DNA of 48,855 nucleotides from Streptomyces sp. DH24 (GTDB taxonomy: Bacteria; Actinomycetota; Actinomycetes; Streptomycetales; Streptomycetaceae), in NCBI RefSeq assembly GCF_029813775.1, contig NZ_JARVKW010000051.1:1-48855 (forward strand), given 5' to 3'. Shown one piece after another: positions 16,941 through 25,265 of the stretch (positions within the stretch are counted from its first letter, which is position 1; each line of letters begins with the position of its first letter). A program made the position numbers and the translations under genes. The notes beneath the pieces are model-generated. The model did not search any database. It worked only from the letters and a program-made list of their open reading frames with translations, and was not told the origin of the DNA.

Positions 16941-16976
16941 GGACAGGACGCCGTGCCGCCCGCTCGGTGCCGGCCG

Positions 16977-17963
16977 TCAGTCCGTTTCCTGGGCGTGCGG
17001 TGCCGTCGCGGGCGGATGGGTCGGACGCTCCCGTCCGCCGTCTCGGCCGGACACCACCACGACGACCAGCCCGGCAACGACGGCTCCGGCGACGACGCGT
17101 CCGGCCGCGCGCGCCCACCAGGCCGGACGGGCCGCGCCCGCGCCTCCCCTCGGCGGGCCCAGCCGCTCGGTCCGCCGAGCAGGTCTCAGCAGACGGATCA
17201 ACAGCAGTGCGGCGACAGGTAGTTGCAGCAGCCACAGGACGGTGCGCGGCCACTCCCCGTACCAGACGTTGGTTCCGTACAGCAGTGTGTGCCACACACT
17301 CAGCACGTAGACGACGATCACGAAACGGTGCAGCCGCCGCCAGGTGTTCGCTCCGATGCGGTGCCGGGCGTAGAACAGCAGCCCGAGCGGGACCGCCAGG
17401 TACAGGGCACCCTGTCCGAGCGGGATGGCGATCCGGCCGGTGCCGGAGTCGTACCAGCCGGGCACGAAGCTGTCGGCGAAACCCACCCACAGCCGCTCGG
17501 CCCAGTCCACCTTCGTCTCGTAGCGTACGAGTTCCGCAGCGAACATCAACGCGTGCGCGAACATCAGCGCCATCGTCGTCAGGCTCGTGGTGCGGTGCCA
17601 GCGCTCCAGTACTTGCCGGGAGACCGGCAGCCGGGCGGGGCGCGGTCCCGACAGAAGCAGACCCAACATGACCGTGCCCCAGGCCCACAGCAGCCCGGAC
17701 CAGCCGAAAGCCTGGCTGAGCAAGTACATCCAGTAGGTGCCGGCATCGTCCATGAACGGCATGACCGCGACAGTGTCCGAAGCACCCGACTCCATGCGTG
17801 CCCACAGAAGGGCGAACACGAGAGCCGTGACCACCACCGCCGCAGTGGCGTCGGGCAGGGCGGAGCGCAGGTCGCCGCGCAGAGCGACGCGGTCCCCGGG
17901 AGGCCGTTGCCTTCCGAGCGGGGCAGCTGCCCCGTCTTCGTCCGGCCTCGTGTCTGACGTCAT
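16977..17963 (-). CDS. Ferric-reductase-like heme transmembrane protein
   Basis: This predicts 328 residues from ATG 17963, with GGGAGG 7 nt upstream. After a polar N-terminus there are about six membrane helices. Histidines sit on paired helices: VLERWHRTTSLTTMALMFAH on one, and WRRLHRFVIVVYVLSVWH on another, the arrangement expected for bis-His heme ligation in ferric-reductase/NOX-type membrane domains. The FAD and NAD(P)H domains of full oxidases are missing; the C-terminus is a Gly/Ala/Arg-rich tail with one more hydrophobic helix. Its redox partner is unknown. The downstream gene is a truncated unknown. Confidence 0.75.
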   Translation of the reverse strand: MTSDTRPDEDGAAAPLGRQRPPGDRVALRGDLRSALPDATAAVVVTALVFALLWARMESGASDTVAVMPFMDDAGTYWMYLLSQAFGWSGLLWAWGTVMLGLLLSGPRPARLPVSRQVLERWHRTTSLTTMALMFAHALMFAAELVRYETKVDWAERLWVGFADSFVPGWYDSGTGRIAIPLGQGALYLAVPLGLLFYARHRIGANTWRRLHRFVIVVYVLSVWHTLLYGTNVWYGEWPRTVLWLLQLPVAALLLIRLLRPARRTERLGPPRGGAGAARPAWWARAAGRVVAGAVVAGLVVVVVSGRDGGRERPTHPPATAPHAQETD

Positions 17964-18189
17964 CAGGGGCCTCCCGGGCACGGGCCACCGCGGCAACGGT
18001 GTGCATGTGTCGTGAGGCAACAAGTCTGGCTGATGGGGCAGCGATCCCCTGAGGCGTTATCCGGCCAGAGCCGCCACGACAGCCGGACGGGGACACACGT
18101 GGTCTCTGCCTCCCCTTCACATTCAGGACAACCGCCGAATCCCCACTGTCGCAGGAATACGAGCGCCCTTACGCTGATGCACGCAGTCG

Positions 18190-18410
18190 GTTCGCGCCTC
18201 CCGTCCGCCCGGATGCCCCGGCGGCGCGACGCAAGAGGGAACCCGGTGCGAATCCGGGGCTGTCCCGCAGCGGTGAGTGGGAACGAAAGCCGTCGATGTC
18301 ACTGGGCCCGCGTCAGGGCCGGGGAAGAGACGGCCGGTAGGTGTCCGCCCTTTCGGCGGATGTGCCCGCGAGTCCGAAGACCTGCCACTGCGCCCGCGTC
18401 CCGCGCGGGC
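18190..18410 (+). promoter_or_regulatory. Cobalamin riboswitch (first copy)
   Basis: The conserved core is present: GAGGGAACCCGGTGCGAATC (18235-18254), then GGCTGTCCCGCAGCGGTGA, later a GGGAAGA element with CCGGTAGG, and the closing GCGAGTCCGAAGACCTGCC (18367-18385). Immediately after it GCCCGCG/CGCGGGC (18392-18410) forms a hairpin that could act as expression platform. It lies 110-330 bp upstream of the broken MFS gene and should turn the MFS-methyltransferase operon down when adenosylcobalamin is plentiful. The 5' limit is approximate. Confidence 0.85.
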
Positions 18411-18521
18411 TGTGCACATGACCTCGTGGACTGGGTCGGCGGTATGGGCGGTCGTACATCGTGCGTGCGGCCGCGCCTCCTTCCCTGTCGCTGTCCAAGG
18501 CCCAGTACGGAGGAGGATGCT

Positions 18522-19429
18522 GTGCCGAACCCAGCCGCTTCGCGTCGGCCTTTCCGATCCCGGGCCGACGTGCCGTCCGACGGACCGGAACAGACGATCC
18601 ACGCACCCGTCGCAACGCGGCACTCAACGCCGGGATGGCGGTCGGCCCGCTCATCGCCGGACCGTTCGTCCTGTCCTCGCCCGGCTGGCTGTTCGCGGCC
18701 GTCACGACGCTGTTCCTCGCGGTCACAGCGGGACACGCACGGCTGCCCGGAACCGACGGGACGCACCCCACCGAATCGAAGGCAACGGCCTGCCCGAGCC
18801 TGCTGGCCGGCGTGGCATTGCTGCCTTTCGCCGCCAACGCGCTGGCCTTCTACCTCTACTTCCACTTCCAGCACTTCCTGGCGGTGTACGCCGTCGAGCG
18901 CGCCTCCAGCGCCTTCTACAGCGTGGTGCTGCTGGTCTGCTTCACGCTGGTCATCGTCGTACAGCCGCTCGCGTCCGGCCTGATCCGGCGCATGCCGTAC
19001 GCCCTCGCCCTCGCGGTCGGCTTCACGGGCCTGGCGGCGGGCCTGGCCGTGCTGGCGGCCGGTACCCGGGCGGCACTGCTGACGGGCGGCGCGCTGATCA
19101 CCCTGGGCGACATCGTGCTGTTCCTCAAGAACGACCTGGAGGCACTGCGCCGCAGCCCCCGCTCCGACGCCGTGGTCTTCGGCCAGCAGCGGCTGGCCGC
19201 GGGCCTGGGCGCCTGCGCGAGCGGCGTGCTGGGGGGCCAGTTGTACAGCCTCGGCGAACGGGCCGGACACACCGGCTGGTTCTGGCTGCTGGCAGCCGCC
19301 CAGTGCCTGCTGCTTCCCCCTCTGCTGCTCACGCTGCGCCGCCACACGGCGCGGTGCCCTGTCCCCGACGGCGACCATGAAGGAGCACTGACGCGCGATG
19401 ACACGGACGGGCGGATTCCAGGACGATGA
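18522..19429 (+). pseudogene. MFS transporter with internal deletion
   Basis: GTG 18522 has a strong AGGAGGA site and starts a plausible N-terminus (PNPAASRRPFRSRA). Within about 30 codons the frame is lost, and a second frame supplies the rest: RRNAALNAGMAVGPLIAGPF (end of helix 5) through about seven more helices (FAANALAFYLYFHFQHFLAV, YSVVLLVCFTLVIVVQPLAS, TALITLGDIVLFLK-type segments). The first four helices of a normal ~400-residue exporter are missing; the junction is near 18580-18612. The ORF end overlaps the methyltransferase start by 32 bp. The promoter, riboswitch and ribosome site survive, so the mutation may be recent. Confidence 0.7.
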
Positions 19430-20147
19430 CTTCTGGACCGAATTCCATGACTTCCTCTTCTCCGAACAGCGCTACGAGCAGGCCGAGGAACTCCTCGACA
19501 CCTCTCCCCTGCTCGCCCTCCCGGACGGATCACGCGTGCTGGACCTGTGCTGCGGGCCGGGCGTGTTCACCGTGCCCCTCGCCCGCCGCGGTCACCGCGT
19601 GACCGGAGTGGACCTGAGCCCGGCCATGCTGGACCGGGCACGCAAGCGGTCGGCCGACGCCGGTGCCGACGCGACGTACGTGCGGGCCGACGCACGCGAG
19701 TACGAAGCACCAGGCGGCTTCGACGTCGTCCTCAACATGTTCACCTCCTTCGGGTATTTCGAGGATCCCGCCGACAACGAGCGGGTGCTGCGCACCATGC
19801 ACACCTGCCTGGCACCCGGCGGCACGCTCGTCCTGGACCTCGCCGGGAAGGAGCTCCTGGCCCGCAGGGTCACCCCGCCCAAGGTGGTGCGGCGGGGCGA
19901 CGACGTGATGGTGCAGACCGACACCGTGCTGGACGAGTGGGCGCGGCTGCGCAGCGAGTGGATGCTGGTCCGGGGCGAGCGGGTGACGCGGGCCACCTTG
20001 ACGTGGTTCGTGTACAGCGCGGTGGAGCTGCGGCGCATGGCCGAGGAGGCGGGGTTCGGCCGCGTGGAGGTCTTCGGCGGGTTCGACGGACGCCCTTACG
20101 ACGAGAGCGCCGAGCGGCTCGTCCTGCGGGCGGTCCGCGAAGCGTGA
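19398..20147 (+). CDS. Class I SAM-dependent methyltransferase
   Basis: This predicts 249 residues from ATG 19398, with AAGGAG upstream. Motif I is VLDLCCGPGVFT near residue 50, followed by GHRVTGVDLSPAMLDRARKR (acidic end of strand 2), YVRADAREY and CLAPGGTLVLDLAGKE. The C-terminal part (YSAVELRRMAEEAGFGRVEV, then FDGRPYD) is typical of small-molecule methyltransferases. Riboswitch control and the neighbouring cobalamin importer suggest a role in corrinoid metabolism or in a reaction replacing a B12-dependent one, but the substrate cannot be read from sequence. The operon ends at a strong terminator. Confidence 0.85.
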   Translation: MTRTGGFQDDDFWTEFHDFLFSEQRYEQAEELLDTSPLLALPDGSRVLDLCCGPGVFTVPLARRGHRVTGVDLSPAMLDRARKRSADAGADATYVRADAREYEAPGGFDVVLNMFTSFGYFEDPADNERVLRTMHTCLAPGGTLVLDLAGKELLARRVTPPKVVRRGDDVMVQTDTVLDEWARLRSEWMLVRGERVTRATLTWFVYSAVELRRMAEEAGFGRVEVFGGFDGRPYDESAERLVLRAVREA

Positions 20148-20155
20148 GGAAGGCG

Positions 20156-20185
20156 GGGCGTGCGGCCGGATCCGCACGCCCTTTT
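20156..20185 (+). terminator. Intrinsic terminator after the methyltransferase gene
   Basis: GGGCGTGCGG (20156-20165) pairs perfectly with CCGCACGCCC (20172-20181) around a 6-nt loop, followed by TTTT. It starts 9 bp after the stop codon and insulates the second riboswitch from upstream transcription. Confidence 0.9.
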
Positions 20186-20204
20186 GCCGTCGGCTCAGGG
20201 AACC

Positions 20205-20372
20205 GTAGGATCGCCTGGTCATCGCCGCGACGGGAGACAGGAAGCCGGTGCAAATCCGGCACGGTCCCGCCACTGTGACCGGGGAGCGCCCCTCCGACAT
20301 GCCACTGCGCACCGCGCGGGAAGGCGGAGGGAACGTCGATCCGGGAGTCAGGACACTGGTCCGTCGCGGGCC
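20205..20372 (+). promoter_or_regulatory. Cobalamin riboswitch (second copy)
   Basis: This is a textbook B12-box: GACAGGAAGCCGGTGCAAAT near 20235-20254, then CGGCACGGTCCCGCCACTGTGA, GCCACTG, GGGAAGGCGGAG, and GAGTCAGGACACTGG closing the core near 20361. It precedes the binding-protein gene by 35-200 bp and should repress the importer operon when cobalamin is abundant. The ribosome site AGGAGG lies just beyond it. Confidence 0.95.
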
Positions 20373-20406
20373 CGATCCGAGGAGCGCGGACTCCAGGAGG
20401 CTTCAC

Positions 20407-21426
20407 GTGTCCCAGCTGTTCACCCCTGCCCGCACGCGCGGGTTCCTTCGTGCCACGGCCGCTGCCGTGGCTCTCTCATCAGTGCTGCTGACCACCGGCT
20501 GCGGTTCGCCCGACGAGAGCGGCGGGGACGCGAAGGCTGCCGTGCCCGCGGGCTTCCCGGTCACCATCGACAACTGCGGCGTGAAGACGACATACGACGA
20601 GCCGCCGTCACGGGTGGTCACCATCCACCAGCACCCGGCAGAACTCATGCTCGCCCTCCGTCTCAAGGACCGCGTGGTCGGCACGGCCTTCCCCGACTCC
20701 GCCGTCCTGCCCGAGCTGAAGAAGGACTACGAGGCGATACCCGAACTGGCGAAGAAGGAACCGTCGTTCGAGAGGATCCTGGACGCCGAACCCGACTTCG
20801 TCTACGGCGGCTACGGCAGCGCCTTCGCCGAGAACGAGGGCCGTTCCCGCACAGCGTTCGCCGACGCCGGCATCGACACCTACCTCAACCGCGAGTACTG
20901 CGGCAAGAAGCAGGTGACCATGAAGGACACCTACGACGAGATCCGCACCATCGGCACGATCTTCGGTGTCCCGGACCGGGCCGACAAGCTGGTCACGGAC
21001 TTGCAACGCCGTGTCGGCAAGGCCGCCACCGAGGTCGAGGGCGAACCCGGGGTGCCCGTCTTCGTCTACGACAGCGGCGACAAGAGCGCTTTCACCGCCG
21101 GCGGCAAAAGCCTGGGCACCGACTTGATCCGCCTGGCCGGCGGCGAGAACGTCTTCACCGACCTCGACGACGTCTTCGGCGACGTCTCCTGGGAGCAGGT
21201 CGTCGAGCGCAAGCCGGAAGTCATCGCCATCTACGACTACGCCGGCGCCGGAAGCGTCGATGAGAAGAAGAAGTTCCTGCTCTCCCAGCCCGCGCTCGCC
21301 GACGTACCCGCCATCAGGAACAAGCGGTTCGTCGTCCTGCCGCTGACCGCCACCCTGGTCGGTATCCGCTCGGCCTACGCGGTCGACGACCTGGCCCGCG
21401 GACTGCACCCGAAGAGCTTCCGGTGA
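20407..21426 (+). CDS. Corrinoid/iron-type ABC transporter substrate-binding lipoprotein (BtuF-like)
   Basis: This predicts 339 residues from GTG 20407, with AGGAGG 6 nt upstream. A lipoprotein signal ends at LLTTGCGS (Cys about residue 33). The mature part has the two-lobe periplasmic-binding fold of class III proteins: PSRVVTIHQHPAELMLALRL with GTAFPDS, and FERILDAEPDFVYGGYGSAF in lobe 1; GVPVFVYDSGD and GENVFTDLDDVFGDVSWEQV in lobe 2. Siderophore and B12 binders share this fold; the cobalamin riboswitch makes a corrinoid the likely ligand. It overlaps the permease gene by 4 bp. Confidence 0.85.
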   Translation: MSQLFTPARTRGFLRATAAAVALSSVLLTTGCGSPDESGGDAKAAVPAGFPVTIDNCGVKTTYDEPPSRVVTIHQHPAELMLALRLKDRVVGTAFPDSAVLPELKKDYEAIPELAKKEPSFERILDAEPDFVYGGYGSAFAENEGRSRTAFADAGIDTYLNREYCGKKQVTMKDTYDEIRTIGTIFGVPDRADKLVTDLQRRVGKAATEVEGEPGVPVFVYDSGDKSAFTAGGKSLGTDLIRLAGGENVFTDLDDVFGDVSWEQVVERKPEVIAIYDYAGAGSVDEKKKFLLSQPALADVPAIRNKRFVVLPLTATLVGIRSAYAVDDLARGLHPKSFR

Positions 21427-22538
21427 CCCAGGTCGCCACCGGCTCGCCCGCCGAACGGACGGTACAACGGCGGAAGGCCACCGAGTCACGAACAGGCCGT
21501 AAGCGGCTGGCCGTCACGCTGCTGGTGCTCACCGCCCTGCTCGTCGTCTCCGCTACGGCGGGCCTCGCGATCGGCTCCGTGCATGTACCGCCGGGCCAGG
21601 TGTGGGGCATCGTGACGCACACGCTGGGCGCCGGCTGGCAGGAGCCGGACTGGTCACGGGCCCGGGCGACCATCGTGGTGGACGTGCGGGCGCCGCGGGT
21701 GCTGCTCGGTGCGGTCACCGGCGCCGGCCTCGCGGTGATCGGTACCGCTCTGCAGGCTCTGGTACGCAACCCGCTCGCCGAGCCGTACCTGCTCGGCATC
21801 TCCTCCGGGGCGTCGCTCGGCGCGGTCTCGGTGATCGTGTTCGGGTTCACCCTCTTCGGACCGGCCTCCCTGTCGGTGGCCGCCTTCGTGGGCGCCCTGG
21901 GCGCCCTCCTGCTTGTGTACGCCACCGCCCGCACCGGCGGACGCATCACCTCGTCGCGGCTGGTGCTGTCCGGAGTGGCGATCGCGGCGGTACTCACCGC
22001 GGTCCTCGATCTGCTGCTCCTCACCACCGACCGGGGTAACGAGGCCCGCGCGGTCCTCGCCTGGACCCTCGGCGGACTCGGCGGCGTCAACTGGGACACG
22101 CTGTGGCTGCCGAGCACCGCCCTGCTGCTCGGCATCGGCGTCCTCATGGTGCAGGCCCGCAACCTGAACCTGCTGCTGGCCGGCGAGGAGGCGGCCACCA
22201 CGATGGGACTGGACGTGGCCCGCTTCCGCGCCCGCCTGTTCGTCCTGCTCTCCCTCGTCACGGGCGTCCTGGTCGCGGCGGCCGGACCGATCGGCTTCGT
22301 CGGCCTGATGATGCCCCACATCGTGCGCCTGTTCGTCGGCGGCGACCACCGCCGGGTCCTGCCGATGGCGGCACTCGGCGGAGCGGTCTTCCTCATCTGG
22401 GCCGACATCGCCGCACGGACGATCGCCGCACCGATGGAAATACCCGTCGGCGTGCTCACGGCCCTGTGCGGCGGGCCGTTCTTCCTGTGGCTGATGCGCC
22501 GGGACGCCCGGCGCGGCACCGACCGAGGAGTGGCATGA
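21423..22538 (+). CDS. FecCD/BtuC-family ABC transporter permease
   Basis: This predicts 371 residues from GTG 21423 (GTGA overlap with the upstream stop). About nine to ten membrane helices are visible. Family landmarks are VRAPRVLLGAVTGAGLAVIG and ALQALVRNPLAEPYLLGISS with GASLGA, the loop NLLLAGEEAATTMGLDVARF that contacts the ATPase, and GPIGFVGLMMPHIVRLFVGG followed by DHRRVLP. Length is normal for the family. As a homodimer it should form the channel for the substrate delivered by the 20407-21426 lipoprotein. Confidence 0.9.
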   Translation: MTQVATGSPAERTVQRRKATESRTGRKRLAVTLLVLTALLVVSATAGLAIGSVHVPPGQVWGIVTHTLGAGWQEPDWSRARATIVVDVRAPRVLLGAVTGAGLAVIGTALQALVRNPLAEPYLLGISSGASLGAVSVIVFGFTLFGPASLSVAAFVGALGALLLVYATARTGGRITSSRLVLSGVAIAAVLTAVLDLLLLTTDRGNEARAVLAWTLGGLGGVNWDTLWLPSTALLLGIGVLMVQARNLNLLLAGEEAATTMGLDVARFRARLFVLLSLVTGVLVAAAGPIGFVGLMMPHIVRLFVGGDHRRVLPMAALGGAVFLIWADIAARTIAAPMEIPVGVLTALCGGPFFLWLMRRDARRGTDRGVA

Positions 22539-23320
22539 CCGCGACCGAACTGAGCGTCGACGGCGTCACGCTCACCGCCGGAGCGCGCCACCTGGTGCGC
22601 GACGTCTCCCTGAACGCCCGCCCGGGCGAGACCATCGGTCTCGTCGGCCCCAACGGCAGCGGCAAGTCCAGCCTCCTGCGCACCGTCTACCGCGTCCTGC
22701 GGCCAGACAGCGGCCAGGTCCGGGTTGACGGAGGCGACGCCTGGGCGCTGCCGGTGCGGCAACTGGCCCGCACCGTGGCGGCGGTCGTCCAGGACTCGGC
22801 CGCCGACTTCGACCTGGCCGTCCGCGAGGTCGTCGCCATGGGCCGTACCCCGCACAAACGACTCCTCGCCGGTGACACACCCGAGGACGCCGAACTCATC
22901 GACCGCGCACTCCACGCGGTCGACGCCGTCCACCTGGCCGCCCGCCCCTTCGACCGGCTCTCCGGCGGCGAGCGCCAACGCGTCCTCATCGCACGCGCCC
23001 TCACCCAGCAGCCCACCCTCCTCGTCCTGGACGAGCCCACCAACCACCTCGACATCCGCCACCAACTGTCCGTGCTGGGTGCCCTGCGCCGCCTGCCCAC
23101 GACCGTGCTGCTGGCCCTGCACGACCTCAACCTGGCCGCCTACTACTGCGACCGCCTCTACGTCCTGCACGCCGGCGAAGTCACCGCCTCCGGACCACCC
23201 TCCGAGATCCTCACCCCTAAACTCCTGGCCGAGGTCTACGGAGTGGCAGCGGAAGTCGCCACCCATCCGCGCACGGGCGCCCCGCAGGTGACATTCCTCC
23301 CCGAAGAGCCACATATCTGA
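22535..23320 (+). CDS. ABC transporter ATP-binding protein (BtuD/FecE-like)
   Basis: This predicts 261 residues from ATG 22535, overlapping the permease stop as ATGA. Walker A GPNGSGKSS lies near residue 37, the Q-loop at AAVVQDSAADFDLAVREVVA with MGRTPHK (as in FecE/BtuD), the signature at LSGGERQRVLIARAL, Walker B at LLVLDEPTNHLD and the switch His at LLALHDLNLAA. It energises the upstream permease. No further gene follows in the operon; downstream sequence is degraded. Confidence 0.93.
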   Translation: MTATELSVDGVTLTAGARHLVRDVSLNARPGETIGLVGPNGSGKSSLLRTVYRVLRPDSGQVRVDGGDAWALPVRQLARTVAAVVQDSAADFDLAVREVVAMGRTPHKRLLAGDTPEDAELIDRALHAVDAVHLAARPFDRLSGGERQRVLIARALTQQPTLLVLDEPTNHLDIRHQLSVLGALRRLPTTVLLALHDLNLAAYYCDRLYVLHAGEVTASGPPSEILTPKLLAEVYGVAAEVATHPRTGAPQVTFLPEEPHI

Positions 23321-23331
23321 AGCGCGCTCCG

Positions 23332-23643
23332 GCGGCGGCCCCGACTCCTGGCGCGGCGAGTACAGCAAGACCTACGTGCATGCCCGACAGGACTACGCCG
23401 ACATCATGGACGGACTCCGCAACGGCCGGTTCCGGGTCGTGACGCGCGACCTGATCAACACCCTCGAACTCACCGCCGGCAACCGGTGTCGCGGTTCGGT
23501 CCCTGCAACTGGCGCAAGCAGGGGCCTGAGTACGTCATCGAGCACATCCTGCGCAAGGTAGAGACCGAGCTCTACGCGCGCGTCCGGGGCACGCACGACG
23601 TCTCATCCGAACGAAGATTCTCCCAGGACGCCCGGAATCATGC
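23332..23643 (+). pseudogene. Degraded gene fragment, possibly phosphoesterase-like
   Basis: Two frames give protein-like sequence with Streptomyces codon use. GPDSWRGEYSKTYVHARQDY, then ADIMDGLRNGRFRVVTRDLI and NTLELTAG, is followed after a shift near 23490 by RFGPCNWRKQGPEYVIEHIL and VETELYARVRGT, ending at TAA 23641-23643. Large internal parts are probably gone. From memory the blocks resemble a family of Streptomyces calcineurin/PHP-like phosphoesterases, which I cannot confirm. Confidence 0.4.
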
Positions 23644-24167
23644 GTAAGCGGTAGGCATTGTCCCCCCGCACGGGCCCGTCCACCCCGCCTCGAGAGACAG
23701 TACGGCCGAGTCCTCCGAAGACGGTGGACCTTGCCGAAGCACTGGGCCCAGCCAATCCGGCGAGGTGCGGCGGAAAGTGGGTGTCGAGCGGGACCGGATG
23801 ACCGTCCGTTCTACTGCCAGTATTTCTCCACAGTCGCCGCCGGTGTCCATCTTCCTGGGGTGCGGCTCCTTTGGAGGGACTCTGTATCGGAGCCAGTCTT
23901 GGCGGCTACCAGGCTGGGGCGCCACGTCACTCCCTGGCGTGATCACGTCTGTGGGTGTGATGTGTGACGCCGCGCCGATCCCCAGCTTCACGGCGACCGC
24001 CTACATCGCGGCCCACTCAGTTGGGTAGTTGGGACGGATCTCCGCGATGGCGCAGGCGATCACCCCGCCAGGGCAGAGGCGACGGCACGGAGCGCGCAGC
24101 TCCAGCGGCTCCTGCGTGGCGGCCACCATGCGGGCGAAGCCGGTGCCCCGCCGAACGGCACACCGCG
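23644..24167. other. Intergenic, no gene seen
   Basis: About 520 bp with base composition lower in GC than the neighbours and no convincing ORF. It lies between the phosphoesterase-like relic and the 3' end of the GNAT gene. No terminator-like hairpin was found. Confidence 0.4.
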
Positions 24168-24656
24168 TCATTCCGAAGGAATGCGAAACTCGAATTCGGG
24201 ACGGTCCCACGGCACAGCGGGCGGGCTCGCGAGCGCGGTCCCGATCCGCACTGCACCGGCGCGGTGGTAGAAGTCCTCGGCGGGAGGATGCGACACGACC
24301 CTGACGCGGTCGAGGCCGGCGGCACGGGCCTCGGACTGCATGTGCGCGACGAGCAGTCGTCCAATACCCCGCCCTTGCGCTTCGTCAGCGACGAACAGCA
24401 GGTCGAGCTCCGGTGGAACGAGAACGAGCGAGTAGAACCCGAGGACCCGGCCTCCATGCTCGTCGGCACCGACGGCCACAAAGGCGCGGTGGGCCTCGAT
24501 GTAATCAGGACCGACCCGGTAGCCCGCGACTGCGGCTGCGTACTTACCCTCGTGGGCGCCTGAGCCACGCACGAGCCGCGTGAGCCGTTTGGCATCCCGC
24601 GCGACGGCCCTCCGTATCGCGATCGACCGGCAGATCGGGGAAGTGCGTGAACTCAT
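24168..24656 (-). CDS. GNAT-family N-acetyltransferase
   Basis: This predicts 162 residues from ATG 24656; upstream codons are open but not family-like, and no strong ribosome site is visible. IAIRRAVARDAKRLTRLV begins the fold. GGRVLGFYSLVLVPPELDLL with FVADEAQGRGIGRLLVAHMQ forms strand 4 and the acetyl-CoA-binding A motif (Q-x-x-G-I-G-R-L-L). AAGLDRVRVVSHPPAEDFYH with RAGAVR is motif B. The acceptor is unknown. It is unrelated in frame and sequence to the GNAT relic at 3984-4190. Confidence 0.8.
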   Translation of the reverse strand: MSSRTSPICRSIAIRRAVARDAKRLTRLVRGSGAHEGKYAAAVAGYRVGPDYIEAHRAFVAVGADEHGGRVLGFYSLVLVPPELDLLFVADEAQGRGIGRLLVAHMQSEARAAGLDRVRVVSHPPAEDFYHRAGAVRIGTALASPPAVPWDRPEFEFRIPSE

Positions 24657-24699
24657 CGGGAGAGTATTTCGCACCGGAGCGTGCCTGTCATGCGGCGGG

Positions 24700-24835
24700 T
24701 CGGCTGCCGGGTCCCGGGAGCGAAGGCGGGCGCGGTCTCGCGCTCGTGGCGGCGCCGGCGCGGGACTGGGGCAGCGAGCCGCTGCCGTGGGGGAAGCGGG
24801 TGTGGGCGGAACTGCACGGGAAGGAACACGGATGA
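24700..24835 (+). pseudogene. C-terminal fragment of a HATPase_c regulatory protein
   Basis: The frame ending at TGA 24833-24835 reads GRGLALVAAPARDWGSEPLP and WGKRVWAELHG. This is the G2-box and final strand of RsbW-like ATP-binding proteins of Streptomyces. The N-terminal two thirds, including the N-box, are absent. It overlaps the next small broken gene as ATGA, the usual arrangement for this pair of genes. Confidence 0.55.
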
Positions 24836-25020
24836 CCGGGGAACAGGAACGGCGCGCGTGGGTGGGCGACCTGATCCACGACGAGGACGGCCGACCGGCG
24901 CGCGATCGTGGCGGACGTGCGCGGCGGCGCCACAGTGGGTGCTGCGGCCGGAGTACGGGACGCATCGGTGGACTTCGAACCGGCCGGACCGGCTCCGGGT
25001 GATCAAGCCCGTGAAGAGAG
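24832..25020 (+). pseudogene. Small hypothetical protein, twice frameshifted
   Basis: MTGEQERRAWVGDLIHDEDG starts at ATG 24832. The frame then shifts (RAIVADVRGGA) and shifts again (WVLRPEYGTHRWTSNRPDRL followed by RVIKPVKRE). Joined, the three pieces make a ~60-residue protein of a type that commonly follows HATPase genes in Streptomyces. The function is unknown. Confidence 0.5.
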
Positions 25021-25265
25021 AGTGCGGGACCACGACGCCTCATGCCCGCAATTTCGGAAAGCCCTGGCCGGTGGTGATCCCCGGCCGGGGCTTCGTCGTG
25101 TCACGAGCCGTCACACTCTGTGCGGAGCGAGACGAGGTGCGCTCATCTGGAATGCGCCGGGGCCCAACCCAACGGCTCTCGCGGATGCGCTCGCGCACCT
25201 TTCAGCGGCCCGGACCAGGGCGTGGACGGTGCCCCCGGAACTCTCCTGGCCTGCGGGCCTGCGAT

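Noticed and set aside
21314..23368. Minus-strand 684-residue open frame opposite the BtuFCD-like operon
   Set aside because: It is antisense to three well-supported, overlapping transporter genes; the translation is Arg/Ser/Thr-rich without any family match.
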